Shown: in pieces, positions 20,566-35,600 of the stretch
Numbering within the stretch: the first letter of the stretch is position 1
How the letters are laid out: each line of letters begins with the position of its first letter
From: Antedon mediterranea
Lineage: Eukaryota; Echinodermata; Crinoidea; Comatulida; Antedonidae
NCBI RefSeq assembly: GCF_964355755.1
Contig: NC_092670.1
Location: 17,359,201-17,423,200 of the forward strand
Reading direction: 5' to 3'
DNA length: 64,000 nt
The notes under the pieces: generated by a model
Database searches by the model: none
What the model was told of the DNA's origin: nothing
The model's input: only the letters and a program-made list of their open reading frames with translations
Translations under genes and position numbers: made by a program

Positions 20566-20629
20566 GTTTTAGTAGTCTAGGAAACTTGAAAGACAACAAA
20601 ACATTATTGTTGATGGAAGTTGTGTAACA
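20566..20629 (+). other. RIF1 5' UTR segment of the first coding exon
   Basis: A pyrimidine-rich stretch ending 'cttgttttcccag' precedes 20566, so an upstream non-coding exon is likely. An alternative AG at 20572 would shorten the segment by 7 nt. The leader has no upstream ATG in a long frame. Confidence 0.5.
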
Positions 20630-23600
20630 ATGATGGTAACAGTTACTCACGTCAGCGATGATGGTGAAGGGGTCGCTAAATTTCCTCAAATTCTCAGCAA
20701 ATTGGAAGCAAATGGAGTTTTATCAGAAGAAAAGCTAGAAGTATACAAGAAGCTAACAGAGTAAGTTACCTGGTGCATTATGGAAGTAAGTTACCTGGTG
20801 CATTATGGGAGTAAGTTAACCGGTGCATTATGGGAGTAAGTTACCTGGTGCATTATGAGCGTATGTTTCCATATGTTTTTGATCCAAAAAAAGCGCTGAG
20901 AGTTTTAGAACATTAGGCGCAATATTAATCCAGGATATTATTATTATTATTATCTTCAAGGACTTTAATCATACCATCATTGAGTACAAGGGTCAGTCCA
21001 GCTTTACAACGGCCACCGCGCTTTTATTAAATATTGCCTGGAGGTATATATTTTTTTGGTCTACCAATTTAAAACAAGACCAATTTCAAAACGTGACACT
21101 GATCGTAAACCCCTTTCCCCTTATTTAAATCGTTTTCCCAACTTTAATGTAACTTAAATGCAATAAATATCTGCAATTAACAATTACATGAATTATTAAT
21201 TATTGTACTGTAATTACTATATTTCATTAAATTTATTATTTCGAATGCGAATTTAACATGAGAAAATTGCTTTTCAGAAAGTTATATAAAGACAACTTAG
21301 GGGAATTTGTAGCAGAGTTTACTCAGAGTGGGTCAAAGCTTGTCAACATATTCTGCGTTGATGTAATGAGCACTTCCCCTGATATTTCCCAGGCTGCATT
21401 GCAAGCAGTTGGCTTCTGTATTTATCACGAAGATATAATCAAAATCTTATCTGAACCAGATATTGATATTCTTTTAAAAGGTATCTATTTTATTTTATTA
21501 CATAATGATAATTTGTAATACCGTATATTTCGGTGTATAAGTCGCACTTTTGACACGCAAATTTGACCTCTAAATTTAGAGTGCGTCTTATACACCGAAC
21601 ATAAATGCCTCACCACACAGATTGTACATATCGTCACCTCGTTTGCTAGGCCTGAGTAGGCTAGGCCTAGCTACAGTATACTAACGCAGACCTTGATTGA
21701 AAAGGAGCGCCATGGCGCTGACGCTCCTTGGCGCTCCTGAAAACGATCAAAGGAGCGCCTAAAATAGCGCTCCCCAACCTGTTACAGTGCGTCATAAAAA
21801 TATATATAATAATAAGAATATTAACCCCGAATACAACACACAGTCTATATATAGTCGCGCAAACGATCTTTGTTATGGCTACCCCCGATAGGCTAGGCGC
21901 GCCTACGATCTTTGATGTTGCGAGAAAAAAATCGTAAACAATTCATTCTAAATATAGTATCAGAACATTCAATCGGTCGCTCAAAAAGACTGCCGACAGA
22001 AGACCGAAATTAATACAGACCTAGTTTTTTTGGTCACATGGCATGAAACGCGATACTCTCTGCTTTACCTCAACATCTCACATGTTTTTTTTACTCTGTA
22101 CGACGAGAGGGTGGCTGCCGTCTGACGACGATAAAGCAGTAATTAAGATCGTGTACCTGGATTTTGTGTCACATGACATGAAACATAATACTCTCTCTAA
22201 ACTGCTCACATGTTTTTCCCCTCCAAATTCTGGTCGGGCCTTTTCTTAATACACATGTCGTAATCATTTTAAAAGGCTTAAGCCTTTATGTTAAATTTTA
22301 CAGTAATTAATATGGAATATACAGTATATTTATTTTGTTGGTATCCTAGCCTAGGTGTCGTTGTTTTTATAATTCGCTAACCCAAGGTAGGATTAAATAA
22401 TTTATAGTGTAGGCCGCCGAAACTAGACTAGATAGCCTCGACTCTCTCTCTCTGCGTGAGCTGAGGTCCACTGACCCGATGTCGTCTCGTCGGCGGATTT
22501 CCGTCCAAATTAGGATAACCGATGCGTAGGCCTAGGCTAGCGCGGCTACAAAAATTGACGTCTACTATCTTTAGATTATAATTAGCAAACAATACATTGT
22601 TTGTTTGCATTGTCCATGCTTCTAAAGGCAATGACAATGGTGTTTACTAACCCTCTACTACGAACCACCCTACGATCGACGCGTAGATAATTATGATAAA
22701 AATACATCGTAGGCTAGGAACAATACTTTAGAGAACAATGCGTGCGTACCATTTCCGGCCATCTAGAGGTGTCATTTATCAAAATTCGGCTCGCCACAGA
22801 CCCAACCATGGTGGGCCTGTGCCTCGGATACTTAATCAAAATAATGGCTCTCCTCAACATATTTAGGAGAGCCATTAGGAGCTCTCCTCTTATATTTATA
22901 AATCAAGGTCTGCTAACGTAACGGCAACCTGCTTCTGCCTAGTTTTCAAGGAATTTTAGCATGATGTTATACTAAATATGATGAAAAGATTTGTTCATTA
23001 TGGAGCTGTTTTAGGCGCTCCGATAAAATTTCATTTGTAAACGTTTACGATTGGAATAGTATTTATTTATAGTTATACGCACGATCGCCGACCGCCGTAC
23101 CCCCAGCGCAACCCCTTCTTGGTGGCCACATGGTGTACGGTATTCGACTAGTATATTCGCCAGGTGATTATAGCATGGACCTAGCGTACACACTTCTCGG
23201 ATACATAGATACTAATCGAATACGATTGTCCGTGAAAACGTGCGCCCTCTCGAAATGATCGAGCGATGCTAGCCCACACACGTACGTGTTACACACACGG
23301 TCATGCACTTGATGTTGCGGGTGCGAAACTCATGAATAACAAGTTAGAAAGAACTTGTTGAGGCTGGGCGCGGCCGAGCCTAGGTAAGAAAAAACCTAAA
23401 TAAAGGACGCCGTTGTAGATAGATATAACAAAGTATATTATTACAATAATATTGATTACAATTTAAAAAACCGTTGTTTTGATGAAATATAAGGTGCGTT
23501 TTATACATCGACGATATAAAAAATACTGATATTTCACTCTGTTAGGGGGTGCGTCTTATACACAGGTGCGACTTATACACCGAAATATACGATAATTACA

Positions 23601-26600
23601 TCTTGAAATGTACTCTGATAAAACCCAGGTCAAGCATTTTAATGACCACACTAAAAGACATTCCTAGTCTAATTATCTAAATTTTAAAAATCACAATTAA
23701 TAAGATGACTTTAAATAAATTATTTTTTGATAGCCCTTCAGAATGTCTTGCTAAAAACAACAGATAAAGGAACTTGTACTCGTGCATTGTGGTGTATCGC
23801 TAAGCAGAGCTTTCCCGTCAGTCATGTCAAAGATCATGTATGTACATTTTTTAATTAATAATAAGTGATTGATTGTTTTTATATTGAGGCAAATATGTTT
23901 TTCTAGATTAGTGAAATTCCTCAAACATTGATACAAAATAGAATTTTAAAAATGCGTATGAAAGAAATGATGTGATTTATTTATGATCTGTCTATCACAG
24001 GTGCTCGGAATAGATAGAGCTGCAATTTTGTTGTATTTGGAGTGAAAGTGTGTGTGTAATATTAAGTGAATGGTTATTATTTTATTCGTTGATAATTTGT
24101 TTATGTTGTACAGAATGAAATGTTAACATCAAATTTTGACATCCTATAATTACCATTTAGCGTTCGATTGACCCCATATATCATTTACTATGTATTACAG
24201 CTACATGGGTTATTGTGTTCTCTGGAACATGTCCTTGTAAACGGTGAATTTAAATCTGTTACTGTTGAACATGAGGCCATCAATGCAATTATAAAGTAAG
24301 TACTGTAGTAACCATTCTTCTGTAAAATATTTGAAATCTTAAAATCACTTTTAGGTGCTTTACTTTGGATAAAAAAAATGCTTAATTTATTCAAATTTCT
24401 CCAATTTCAGGCTTCTGGAATCATTACCAAATGAAATGCATGTCAACACTTTACGATGGGCAAAACTGATACTGCCCTCTCTTGTGCACTCGGCTGTGAA
24501 GGTCCGATTGAAGGCTTTGAACGCTTTTGAGTTGGCTCTACCTGCTATGGTGAAGTTTAGTCAGGATCTAGCCTCATCTGTTGTACACATCTTAAAGACA
24601 AGTCTCATAGCAGAGATGAACAAGCTTTTTGCCTGCAAGCATGAACTATATGTCCTCAAGATCTGGGGCTACTTTTTGACCGTACTTGGCAAGGTTAGGA
24701 TTTTCATATTTATATTGTTTTATTAACAACAGCTGAAATTGAATCCCTTAAAAAGACACATTTGGGATTAAAAAAAACTGTCCCCTAAATATTGTTCAAA
24801 CCTATGTTGCCCCTTGTTCGTTTTGAAAGAAACTGTCTCCTTAATAGTGGTGCTCCATGAATAGGAGTGTCCCCAAGAAGGGGTTCAATATATTACGCTT
24901 TTAGGTCAATGAAAAATCTTAAAAAATCTACAAGAAAGAAACAAATGTATGAATCAAATCAAATACTTACTTCCCTTCAGACATTGCATCGAGGTGGCAG
25001 TTTGATCAATTCCATGCTAGGAATAGTTGAGCAAGGGTTTAAGCATCAACTTACAGATGTTAAGATTGCTACTTTTAATGCTTGGAAAATTCTTATTGAG
25101 AACTTTGCACTTGATCCAGGTAAATTCAACTTATTTAATTTTGCATAAGTATCTAACCTGAGTATGTTATATTGATTTTCTATACAAGTTGTCAGCACTA
25201 GTTTGAAAAAATATTATCTCTTTTTTTCAGATGTTATATACAACCAGAAGCGCATCAAACTATTAGTGCAACCTTTTAAAGTGAACAATGCTAAGACGGA
25301 AAAGGTTGCCATGGTGAAATTTGATGTATGGTGGTTTCTGATCAAGAAATTTGGACCAAAGGCTGCAACTAATTTTGACCAGGTAACAATCCAATGTTAC
25401 TAGGCCTAATACATTTGTTTTAGTTTAAGGCTTATGTTTTGTAGTAGATATGCTTTTATATTTACTAATATTCTTTATTGTTCAACTCATTCACCCATTT
25501 TATTTCTTTAGATCTTAATGTAATAAAAATATAAAAATTGTTGTTGAATTGAATCAAATGATGAACATAAAATGTTTTTAAACTATTTTCTCAAATGTTA
25601 TTATTCCTGCAGGTGTGTGCTCCCCTGTTGCAGTTCTCCCTTGGACTGGGACCTTCAAATGGGATGTACTTACCTGTAACTTCTGGTACAGGTAATGGTA
25701 TTAAAAACCTACTAAGCACACCTAAGCACAAAAAAGGTAATGATTTTGAATAGGTTTTCGAAAAACTGGTATGCAAATTGTATACACAATTCTGGACAAA
25801 CAGTGTTGTTAACCCTGCCTGGGTGTAAATCTAATTGTTGTGTTTACCATTGAATTATGCTGTAACTGTTAAGAACAATTGATAATGAGTTATTAAATGT
25901 ACTACACTAACGTTGTCCGAAGCCAAAAATTTAATAACAAGGAATTTGTAACCGTAGGAAGATTCAGTTTTGAGTCCGGTTTAAAGTAAGTTGACCCCTA
26001 GCAATAAATTAATTCAATCAATTTTATGTTTCAGGCTCTGCTACTCCAGCCACACCAACACTAAACCTAAGCCTCACTGGATCACCAGGCCCAATCCATC
26101 CCGTCTTCAAATCAATACAGCTGAAAGGCGTTGAGGCCCTGGCACACATTCTTGGCAAATGGGATCCGTCTATTGGTTTACCCATGCCTAACTTTACTTT
26201 AGGTGAGTTTGGTTAATTTTTATTTAATAATATGTTGCTTCTTTTTATTGTTATTGCTATTAAACTTCTTGTCGTCGGTATTTTTAAAGTTTATGACTGA
26301 ATAAATGTCATTGAATCTGAATGAATCAGTTAAATATTTATTTTAAATTTAATTTTAAAATTCTTTTTTTTTTTCAGAACCACTGAAGCATGACATTGTC
26401 ACAAGTCCGACACTTTTCAATAAATTAGGCCACACTCTTTTGCAAGCTGCTACCGTCGTCTGCTGTTCCCTAGCAACTGATGTAGAACGTACGTTTGTAA
26501 TCATTTAGACTTGACAGTTACACATTTAAACCTTTTTTTTTTCCATTTTTTATTTTTCTGCCTTTGTATTACCACAATTAATTAACTTCTGATTATTTTT

Positions 26601-29600
26601 AGGTGCGCAAATATTCCATATTTGGTATTCAGTAGTTGCCCACCTCAAGAACCTGATTGATAACACGCCACGTAGCGAGAGCTCAGACATGTTGTCGCAT
26701 TTCTTCATGTGCATTCAAGGTATTGTGAAAGCAGAATCTTTACCAAAGTCCACAGTATTGGTATGTTTTAATTATTTTGTTTTTGTTAAAATTGGCTTTA
26801 AATCACAAAAACTACTGATATCCATGTTTTTCACACAAAAATCCAGTATTCCTGTTATGGCCTATGATATAGAAAAATCTTATGACAGCAACTTAAAGAA
26901 ATGTTTTGTTTTTTGTTTTGTTTAGAGGCTATTAGAAGCTGTGAGTGCCTTACCAAAGAAGGCATTGAGTTCCTCTTTTTTCACAACTGGAGCGGTACAA
27001 CTTCTTCATGTAAGATTTACAGTTCTGTAACATCACAAACGTTCAGAATAGCTACATTTTTTAACAAAATTTATTATTTTTTAATTAATTTTGTTTATTT
27101 TCAGGGTACCCCAGCTCTGTTTCTCATTGGTTTACTCTTTAGTGATTGCTTTATACATGATCTCGAGGAAAGGTATGGTGCTATAACTTTCATATTATTT
27201 TATGACAATGTTTATTCATCTCTGCGAATGACAGTATTACTTATCAGCTTGGATGGAATTATTGCACATAGAAAATGCATTTAGGATTGTATGGTATTCT
27301 TTTATTAGCAGCATCAACACAAAACAACGTTGGTGATAACAGCTCTGTCTACATTAACAAACTTTATGTGACAAAAAAATGTGCTGTGCCCGTATATAGA
27401 CATGATAATGTCATATCACTACCATATTTGGACATACAGTATCACTACCATATTTGTCAAATATAGTTTGACAGTATAGAAAGAGCTTTACATTTTACTT
27501 TATTTCGTCTCTGTTTTTCAGGTTTTTCTGTATTTTCGAAGCACTTGTTGATTGTGGTATGACAACACCAGTTGGTGCACTGGGGTTTTCCCAATCTGTC
27601 TTTAGCCTTGTTGACACAGCTGCTAGTAAGATATCAAACAAAGAGCAGATATGGAGACTATGGAGTATTGTGGTCAACCCATTGTTAAATGAAATTGAAA
27701 AGGTATGGATTATGTTTACACTGGTCAGGTTTGTGGTACACTATGTGATTCTAAAAGGGAATAAATAAGGTTGAGAATGTCTTTACATTTATTCTATTGA
27801 TTTTATTTTATCTTGCAGACAAATGAAGTGAATCAGGGAGACTCATTGGAGCATGACTTTAGTACCATGTATGCTGCCCTCACACTGCCGATTAAACATA
27901 TTTTACCAAACACTATTCCTCATGTAAGTACATTTTCAGCTATCAGTTAAAAATACTCTTGCAAATATCTTGGGTTAAATTAGGTTTAATGGAAAACTGC
28001 TCGTTGTTTTTTATATATTTGTTACATTGTGCATTTAGGCCAGTCAGAAGAGTTTACTGAAGACTTGGTCAGAGCTTTACAACGCCTTCTCTCGGTGCTC
28101 TGCCTTAGTGGCTACAGCTGAGGCTAACCATGCTTGCGAGGAACTTGCTGCAAAGATCATCAAACTGATAGACGAAAAGATTCTTTCAGTAAGTACTTTT
28201 GCTTTGTCCATAATCTATAAAACTATATAATTTTTAACATGTCACCTGATTAGATTCTTGTCATTTGATTGGATGATTGTAGGTCACATGAAGTTTAATA
28301 GTGCTATTAAACTTATAATCAGAGTGCACATTCTTACATAAAAGGCTATATAATAAAATATAACATTTCATCTTTTACCTCATGAAATTATTCACCCAAT
28401 TGCATTCATTAGTTGTACATATTTGCATTGCAGAGCACTATTAACTTTTGTTTTTACCAATACAGAACATCTCAACAGTGGATGCACTATCCCAGATCTC
28501 TCTTGTTATGATCCAAAACTATGACTTTTCTGCAATTTCCAATGAAAATCAAAGATTGACGTCACCTCATAAAAGAGCGGGACTTAGCAGACGACCTCTC
28601 GGAAACTTAACATCGTTCATGAAAGTTCTTAATCAGGTTATGTGTTCTTTTAACAAAGAGACGTCCACTGTGTCTGATAAAAAAGCAAATGTGAGTAAAA
28701 GTTTATTTTATTGCCCTCAATTATTGGCGTTTGTGTGTGGAGAAACCAATTGTTAAGAAACATGAGTTACCAAATATTTTATTTGCATTTTGTGTTCTTT
28801 TAACAGGTTCCTCCAATGGGTGCTCACTTTGTGTCGACCATTACTAATTTCTTAGAGGTACTATCCCGGCTTGTGGCTCATTTCACCTTACCTAAACATC
28901 TGATAGCATTGTTGGATAAGACTGTAAAGTCTGTTGCTGAGTTCTATGATCCATCGTCAAGGTAACTAGAATTGTTGTCAATCTGATGCCAATTTATTAG
29001 TGTGAAAATTTGGTTGCCATTCATTTACAAATTTTAGCTAAAAGTTGTTATTTTTTTTTTATAAAACAATTGAACATTCTGATGTCCAAGAGTAACTTGT
29101 GTACTATACTAATTTTCAACCACAATTTTAATTCGCTTGTTTATACATGGCAAAAAACACAATGATTTTTCACCTGAATGTAATGAATTTGCTTTGGTTT
29201 TTCCTTAATTATAGGAAAGTTGTTTGGACAGCATCACAGATATCAGCTGTAGATGATAAACTTAAGAAGTTCTTAGTTGAACTCTTCACCGCTGTGCAGA
29301 ACAGGATCAAGGGTCAATTTGATAACAGATTACTTGCCATCATGTCACCGATTTTAGAGAAGACATTAAATCATCCAAAACGCAATATTAAAAGTCAGGC
29401 TGTACTTTTCTGGAACTCTACCTTTGGAAAAGCCAAACAGCTCGATTATCCAAAAGATATAAAGTAAGAATTTGTTAGTTTTTTATTTTTAAGATTTTGG
29501 GAATCGCGTACAAACTGTCGTGGACAAAAATAGAACTGGAAAAAATAGTGGAAAGTGTAATATGGATGTTGCAGCATGAATGTGTTAAAGATGAAATATT

Positions 29601-32600
29601 TCATTCAAGGTTGGATGTAATTGTATGTTTATATCTTAAGCTTAATGTTGTGAGTAAATCATCTTGTATCTTTCTTATTTATGTTTACTATGAAAGAAAT
29701 GAATATTATTTCTTCCTTTTCTCGATTATAGGCCTGTGTTGAAGAAGGTAAATCAGAAAACACCTCTATTGCTACCGAGCTGGTCAAACGATGGTGATCA
29801 AGTTGTGGAAGAAACCCCAATTAGTCAATTTAATGATGTAAGTTTCGATATTTATAATCAATTTAACATTTGTATCATAATTTACTAATACCCAAAGGCA
29901 AGTTTTTGGCTCCAACTGGTATTCAAAAGTGTAAGAAAATCTAAGAGTGATAGGTCAGTTATAGCTATTGTCAAAGGAAAAGATCAATTAGATCTATAAA
30001 ATACAATACATTGGAATTGTTTGTAGTTGGATAACATACATTGTATATATTATATATAATTTGGTATTTTGCCTAATTGACCAAAATATATTTATTGCTC
30101 TTATAGGTTGATCACAATACACAGAGTTTTGTAGAACCTGATCCCATCATTAGACCTTTTGGATCACCCTCACCGCATAAGATGCATGGAAGCTTCTTGC
30201 GAAAGGAAAGTGAAAAACTTTTAAATATAACATCTCCTAGACGTAAATCTCCAGCACGAGTTGCTACAGCATCACCATTTGCTACATCTGCTACGAAGGG
30301 TATTAGGAGACGTCTTAATATTGAGGATGACCGCAAATTGGTAGGTATAATACTAGACATAGATTGACAACAATTTTTGTTTTTTTGAAAATCAGTTTTA
30401 TCAAGTATTTACTAGACATCGTAATTCTAAAAACATATACAAAAAGTTTTTTACCCAGTATTTACCTGTTTTATGTAGTTCCCAAAGAGTCTCTAACTTT
30501 CGTATCTACTTTTAGAAATATGTAACAATTGCACCATCTCCGAAAAAGAAACTCGTCTTGACAGAACATCAGAAGGAAGTGATGAGAGAACGAGGTGTGG
30601 TACCCACAATGTACAATGACTTGGACCAATCACAGGACACTCAGCTGTTCTCAAATGTGTTTAGCCAAACTCAAGACAATACTAATTCAAGGTATGATAA
30701 TTTTAAGTTGATTCCAGTAGTATTCCTCAGTTTTGTTAGTGTAAAGTTGAATGGGATGATATGCTGGTGTCTTGCTGCCAGTATCATGTTTATTTGTTTG
30801 TTTGTTCATTTTTATACTGGGTGACCTCTTCAGTCAAAGACTGATCTCCCAGAGGACCCAGTTGGTGATCAGTGGCTGTGATGTACTAATACACCGGGGT
30901 AACCCCCTACTCGTCTCGAAAGATGTACTAGGTTCTTTAAAGTGCACACGAGCTAGTTGTGTACACTGGACCTACGGTTTATAGTCCTTATCCGAGAAGA
31001 CTCGTTCTACCACCAGAACCATGCTGTCCTAATGTAGACTATAATGGAAGAAAGTAGGCGCAAGGCAAATAATTTGGTGAATCAGAAGTGACTGCTCAGA
31101 TGAGACAGTGTTTGTAGTTTCACCTAGTATTAAACTTAATTTTTGAATTTTTTTTACAAGTTTTAATAACAAAAATTAATTGTATCATCCAAATATCACG
31201 TTTAAAACCTTACCTTGTTTTTATAGTATGAAGGAAGCAATAACTGGAGCAATCGACTCGTGTATGGACTCGAACCAAGGAACCTCTAGCAAAGTAGATG
31301 ATGACAACATACATCAACATTCTGATTGCCCATTACTAGAAGAAGCAGTTGGACCAGACTTCTTTTGGAAGAATAATGCAATGACAAACACGAACCAGCA
31401 GGAAGAAAGTAGCCAAAAGAAAGTGAATTTTGATAATGCATTCGGTGAAAAGGGGTCTCTATCTAACAGAGAATCCAATACAGATAACAAAATGAATGAA
31501 AAGAACTCAATTGAGAAAGAAAAGAAAATTGAAAAATCAGAAGAAGTTATGACTGCCGTTGACTCTGAAATGATTGATTTAAGCTCTGAAATTGTAAATA
31601 CTCCAGAAAAGAACAAAGCAAACAGTATTGAATTAAATGCAGGGTTGGTTGTGTCTATTGCTGAAACTCAGGACATTCTAATAAACACACAAGGCAACGA
31701 GAAAGTTGTGATTCAGTTGCCGTCGCATTTAACACCAGAGAAAAAAGTTGGTGAAAACATTGATGATTCAGCATTCATTAAAAAACTAAAGTCAACACCA
31801 GTTTTGAAAATTTTACGAATAGCAGAAAAAGATTCGAAAACTTTCCAATCTCTTGACGTTACCAGTAGTCCAAACGTGTTTGGTAGCCAATCAGAACAGG
31901 GTTCAGGAAAAAAGCGATCATTACGAAAAACAAAGTCGATGGATACTGTCTGCCACGGTTCTCCTACCTTGCGGAGGTCAAAAAGTGTTGATGACATCCC
32001 AGATGGCACTTGTGAACGATTAAGTTGTACTCAAGATGATTTGGCAAAACTAGCTGAGAAGTTTGAATTTGATGATATCAAGCCTTTGAATGATGACTCT
32101 GATATTGAACAAAGTGAGATGAAGGATATACAGAATACTAATGGAGAAATTGCCAAGACTAAGAAGTACAAAAAGTCTGCCATTAAAAAAAATGATACAC
32201 CAGTAAAAAGAGTAACACCAGTAAAACAAAGTGCTAGAAAGAGAAATTCTAAATTTAATAAATTGGAGTCTATTGACGAGAATGCTGTGAAATCTTCTGA
32301 CAAATCTGAAAGTAACGATCAAGTGAAACCAGCAGAGATTAGTTTGAATGAACCTTTAAAGGTTAAAGGAAAAAGAGGAAGGAAAAGAAAAATTAGTATT
32401 GATAACATTGAACCTGTTGAGAATATTGAAAAAGAAAAGGTTGATTTGGTTCAACCGGAGACACGGAAAAGAAGAAAAAAGACAGATTCTTATACAAGCG
32501 ACTCAAATATAAAAGAAACTGTTACAATTGATGCCTCAATTGTTGACAAAGCATCTTCAACCACTGATGATGTTGAAGCGGAAAACGTGTCCATCAATTC

Positions 32601-35600
32601 TTGTGAAGACATGTTTGAAGGAATGGGTTGCACACAAGAGACTGCTGATCAGAATGCTGTTACGGCAGAAGAAGCAATTTCTAATCATCTACCTACTACA
32701 ACAAAAGTGATGAAAACGTATGGAAAAGAAAAGTTTCTAGAAATGAAGGCACCAGTTGTTAAAAATTATTTAGATGTCAATGTAGAAAAGCCTTCTGATT
32801 TTGAAAGTGAAGATGATCTAACCCTTGCAGAAATAAAACAATGTTATCTTGATGGTGATAGCCAAGAATCGGCCGATGAGGAAGAATCTGGGAATAAAAT
32901 AAAGGAGCTACATGTCATTTCTGATGCTCATTCTAGTAAAGAAACTGAAAATGAACCTCCCTTTTTTCAAGTGAAAGAAAATAAAAAACAACACACTTTA
33001 AAATCAATAAAGAAAAGGAGTCCAGAATCTATTTTCTCTAAGAAAGCTTTGAAATTAGCAATGAGATCTCCCGGCAAAAGAACACCAAAGAAATCACCTA
33101 TAAAACCAGCTAGGACATCTTCTGGAAGGATTGTGATGTTGCCACGGCGGTTAAGATCACAAACAGCTCCTGTTGCTGCTAGATTACGATCAAAATCCGG
33201 CGAACCAACTCAAAGTCGCAAAATGTCACTGATCAAACGAAGATGTTCCACTCCAAAGAGTCTCACAAAATCAAAATCAGTCTTTGATGGCATCTCAAAT
33301 GAGCCACTTCTCTCTCAGGAATATAAGATATTCAACATTGAGGAACAAAATAGTAAAGAAAATACTTTACCAGTAATCAGTGAGAGTCCTGAAAAACGTA
33401 TAGAGTCTTTAAATGATGTGGAAACCAAAGATAGTCTATCGGCTATTGATCTTCCTAAAACCTTGGACTTGATTGACAGCACAATCCTCGATGACAATAT
33501 TCCTAGTAATTTAGGGGTTAACCCTGTTGATTTGTTAGATCATAAAGAGATTGAATCTTGCCCAGAGAATGCAGAAAATGAGAACAAAGAAAATATTGAG
33601 ATCAAAATGGAGGAAGAGTGTGTAACTGAACCAGTAAAAGAAAAGACAATTGAAACTGTATTAAATGAACTGTTTGAAGAAAAAGAGTCTGTTGAACAGA
33701 TGAAGTCTGATCCTATTGCCAACAAAGAAGAGTCTATTCAGGATAAAGATCTTTCCATCAATAGTGTCCTCATTGAAGACAATGTCACAGATGTTGAACA
33801 AGATGATATCAAAAGAATATTTGAAGAAAAAGATGAAACAGAAGATATCATAAACAGCAGTCAAAGTCCTTCACAATCATCTGAAGCTACATCACGCATT
33901 GATGTCTTGAAACAAGCCCTTTCACAAATAGAATCTCCCAAAACATCAATTAGTACAAATTTCACCAAACTCATTCCAACAGCTCTTTCAACTTCTCCAG
34001 TCATTCCTGTAAAATTCTGCCAACAATATTCATCGCCAGAGTCCTCAATTCAGAAAGCAGATCTTCCAGAACATGCCATTCCTGGAGTTTTCTCACCTAA
34101 TGTGTCACCAAGTAGTGGTATCTTGAAGCGACAACCTGCATTAAGTGACTCACCTTCACCAAGGGTAAGAACTATTACTTTATATTTAATTTGCATTTAA
34201 AATTGCAAAGTGCAAGTGAGAGAAAATACTAAACATAAAAGTTTTGATGATGCAGGACCCTTTTAAAGACACACCTAATGTCTATATTACAATGCTTTTC
34301 ATTGGATAACAAAAGACCTTCCTATGTAGTGTACAATCATCGTCTGCATGTATTTCACCCACAAAGAGAGTAGAAGCTGTAAACTTTGTCTAGGTCAACT
34401 TAGGTCAATGTGTTGTAGCCAAGAAAGGAACTATGATGGGAGGTCAAATTATGCGGAATATGAACAGCTCCTATACAGCAAAAAGAATGTATCAAAGATT
34501 GAAAGACAGTCCAGAGAATAATTTGTTTCTCAATATTTTTTCACCAAATTCAGACAAGACGTGTAAGCTTTGCTGACCCAATAGAGCAGCTTGATTCTGA
34601 TGCCAAAGATGCACTGAGTGAAGGAGGGAAGTCTGTAAACAGGTGTCTTGAGATGAACCGACAACTAGCGACATCACCTCTGGTAACGACAACACCATCA
34701 AAGGTTGTCAATGTTAACTCTAGAGTAAGTTGGTTTGTAGTTTAATTATTTAGAATCTGTAGAAAATTGGATTGGGCTTTTTTTTCGAAGGTTTGTATGG
34801 TGAATAAACACTTGTAAAGTTACGTTTGCGGTACACCTGTGTTCCAAACAAGAAATAGAGTATGTTTGAGAATGTCGTGACATTTTGGTTGTTATGCTAC
34901 AACCATCTTCTGGAGTTTTAAGGGTAGCGTGCACTGTACAGTATACTCATTGATTTAAGAACTCGTTTTTATTTTATTTCTTGTGTAGTTTATAACTACT
35001 CCGTCAAGTTCAAGAAAAAACAGATTGAAAACCGTAAGCTGTGGAGCTAAGAGATTTAGTAAATCACCAAATGAAAGGAGAAGAAAGCTACGAGACTACA
35101 GTCATGCATCTCCAAGGCTCATTAGAAAGGTGAGTAAAGGCTTGACCTTATCTTGACCTTAAAAACAGTTGCAATAAATTTGAGCTACATTCAGACCATC
35201 AAAATGAAGACAGGAGCATAAAGTATTTATATTTTGCTAAATATTTTGTTTTGAACTTTCTTACACAGTAGCCATTTTTATTTTATTAGGGATTTCATGT
35301 AAATGGCTTACAGGTCAGTCAAGACTCTCCTCTAACTCAGGGCTCACCAGGTAGCGGATTTGACAGTGACCATGAGAAGGATGAATTTGACCCACTGAAA
35401 GCTGTCTTCCCTCAATTGGTCAACTGTACAGCTCCTGTGGTCAAGATCTTACCGAAGTTGACATCGTCGATGTGGTAAGTATTGTATTATATGGGGAGAT
35501 CCTCTTTGCGTAGAGCTTATTGGCAGTTGCAGAGAGCTCATGGCAGTTGCGGAGAGCTTATTGGTTGTTGTGGAGAGCCTATTGGTTGTTGTGGAGAGCC

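Noticed and set aside
22428-22637. 69-codon minus-strand frame in the nested element of RIF1 intron 2
   Set aside because: No transposase or zinc-finger motif could be seen; probably chance in a GC-richer patch.
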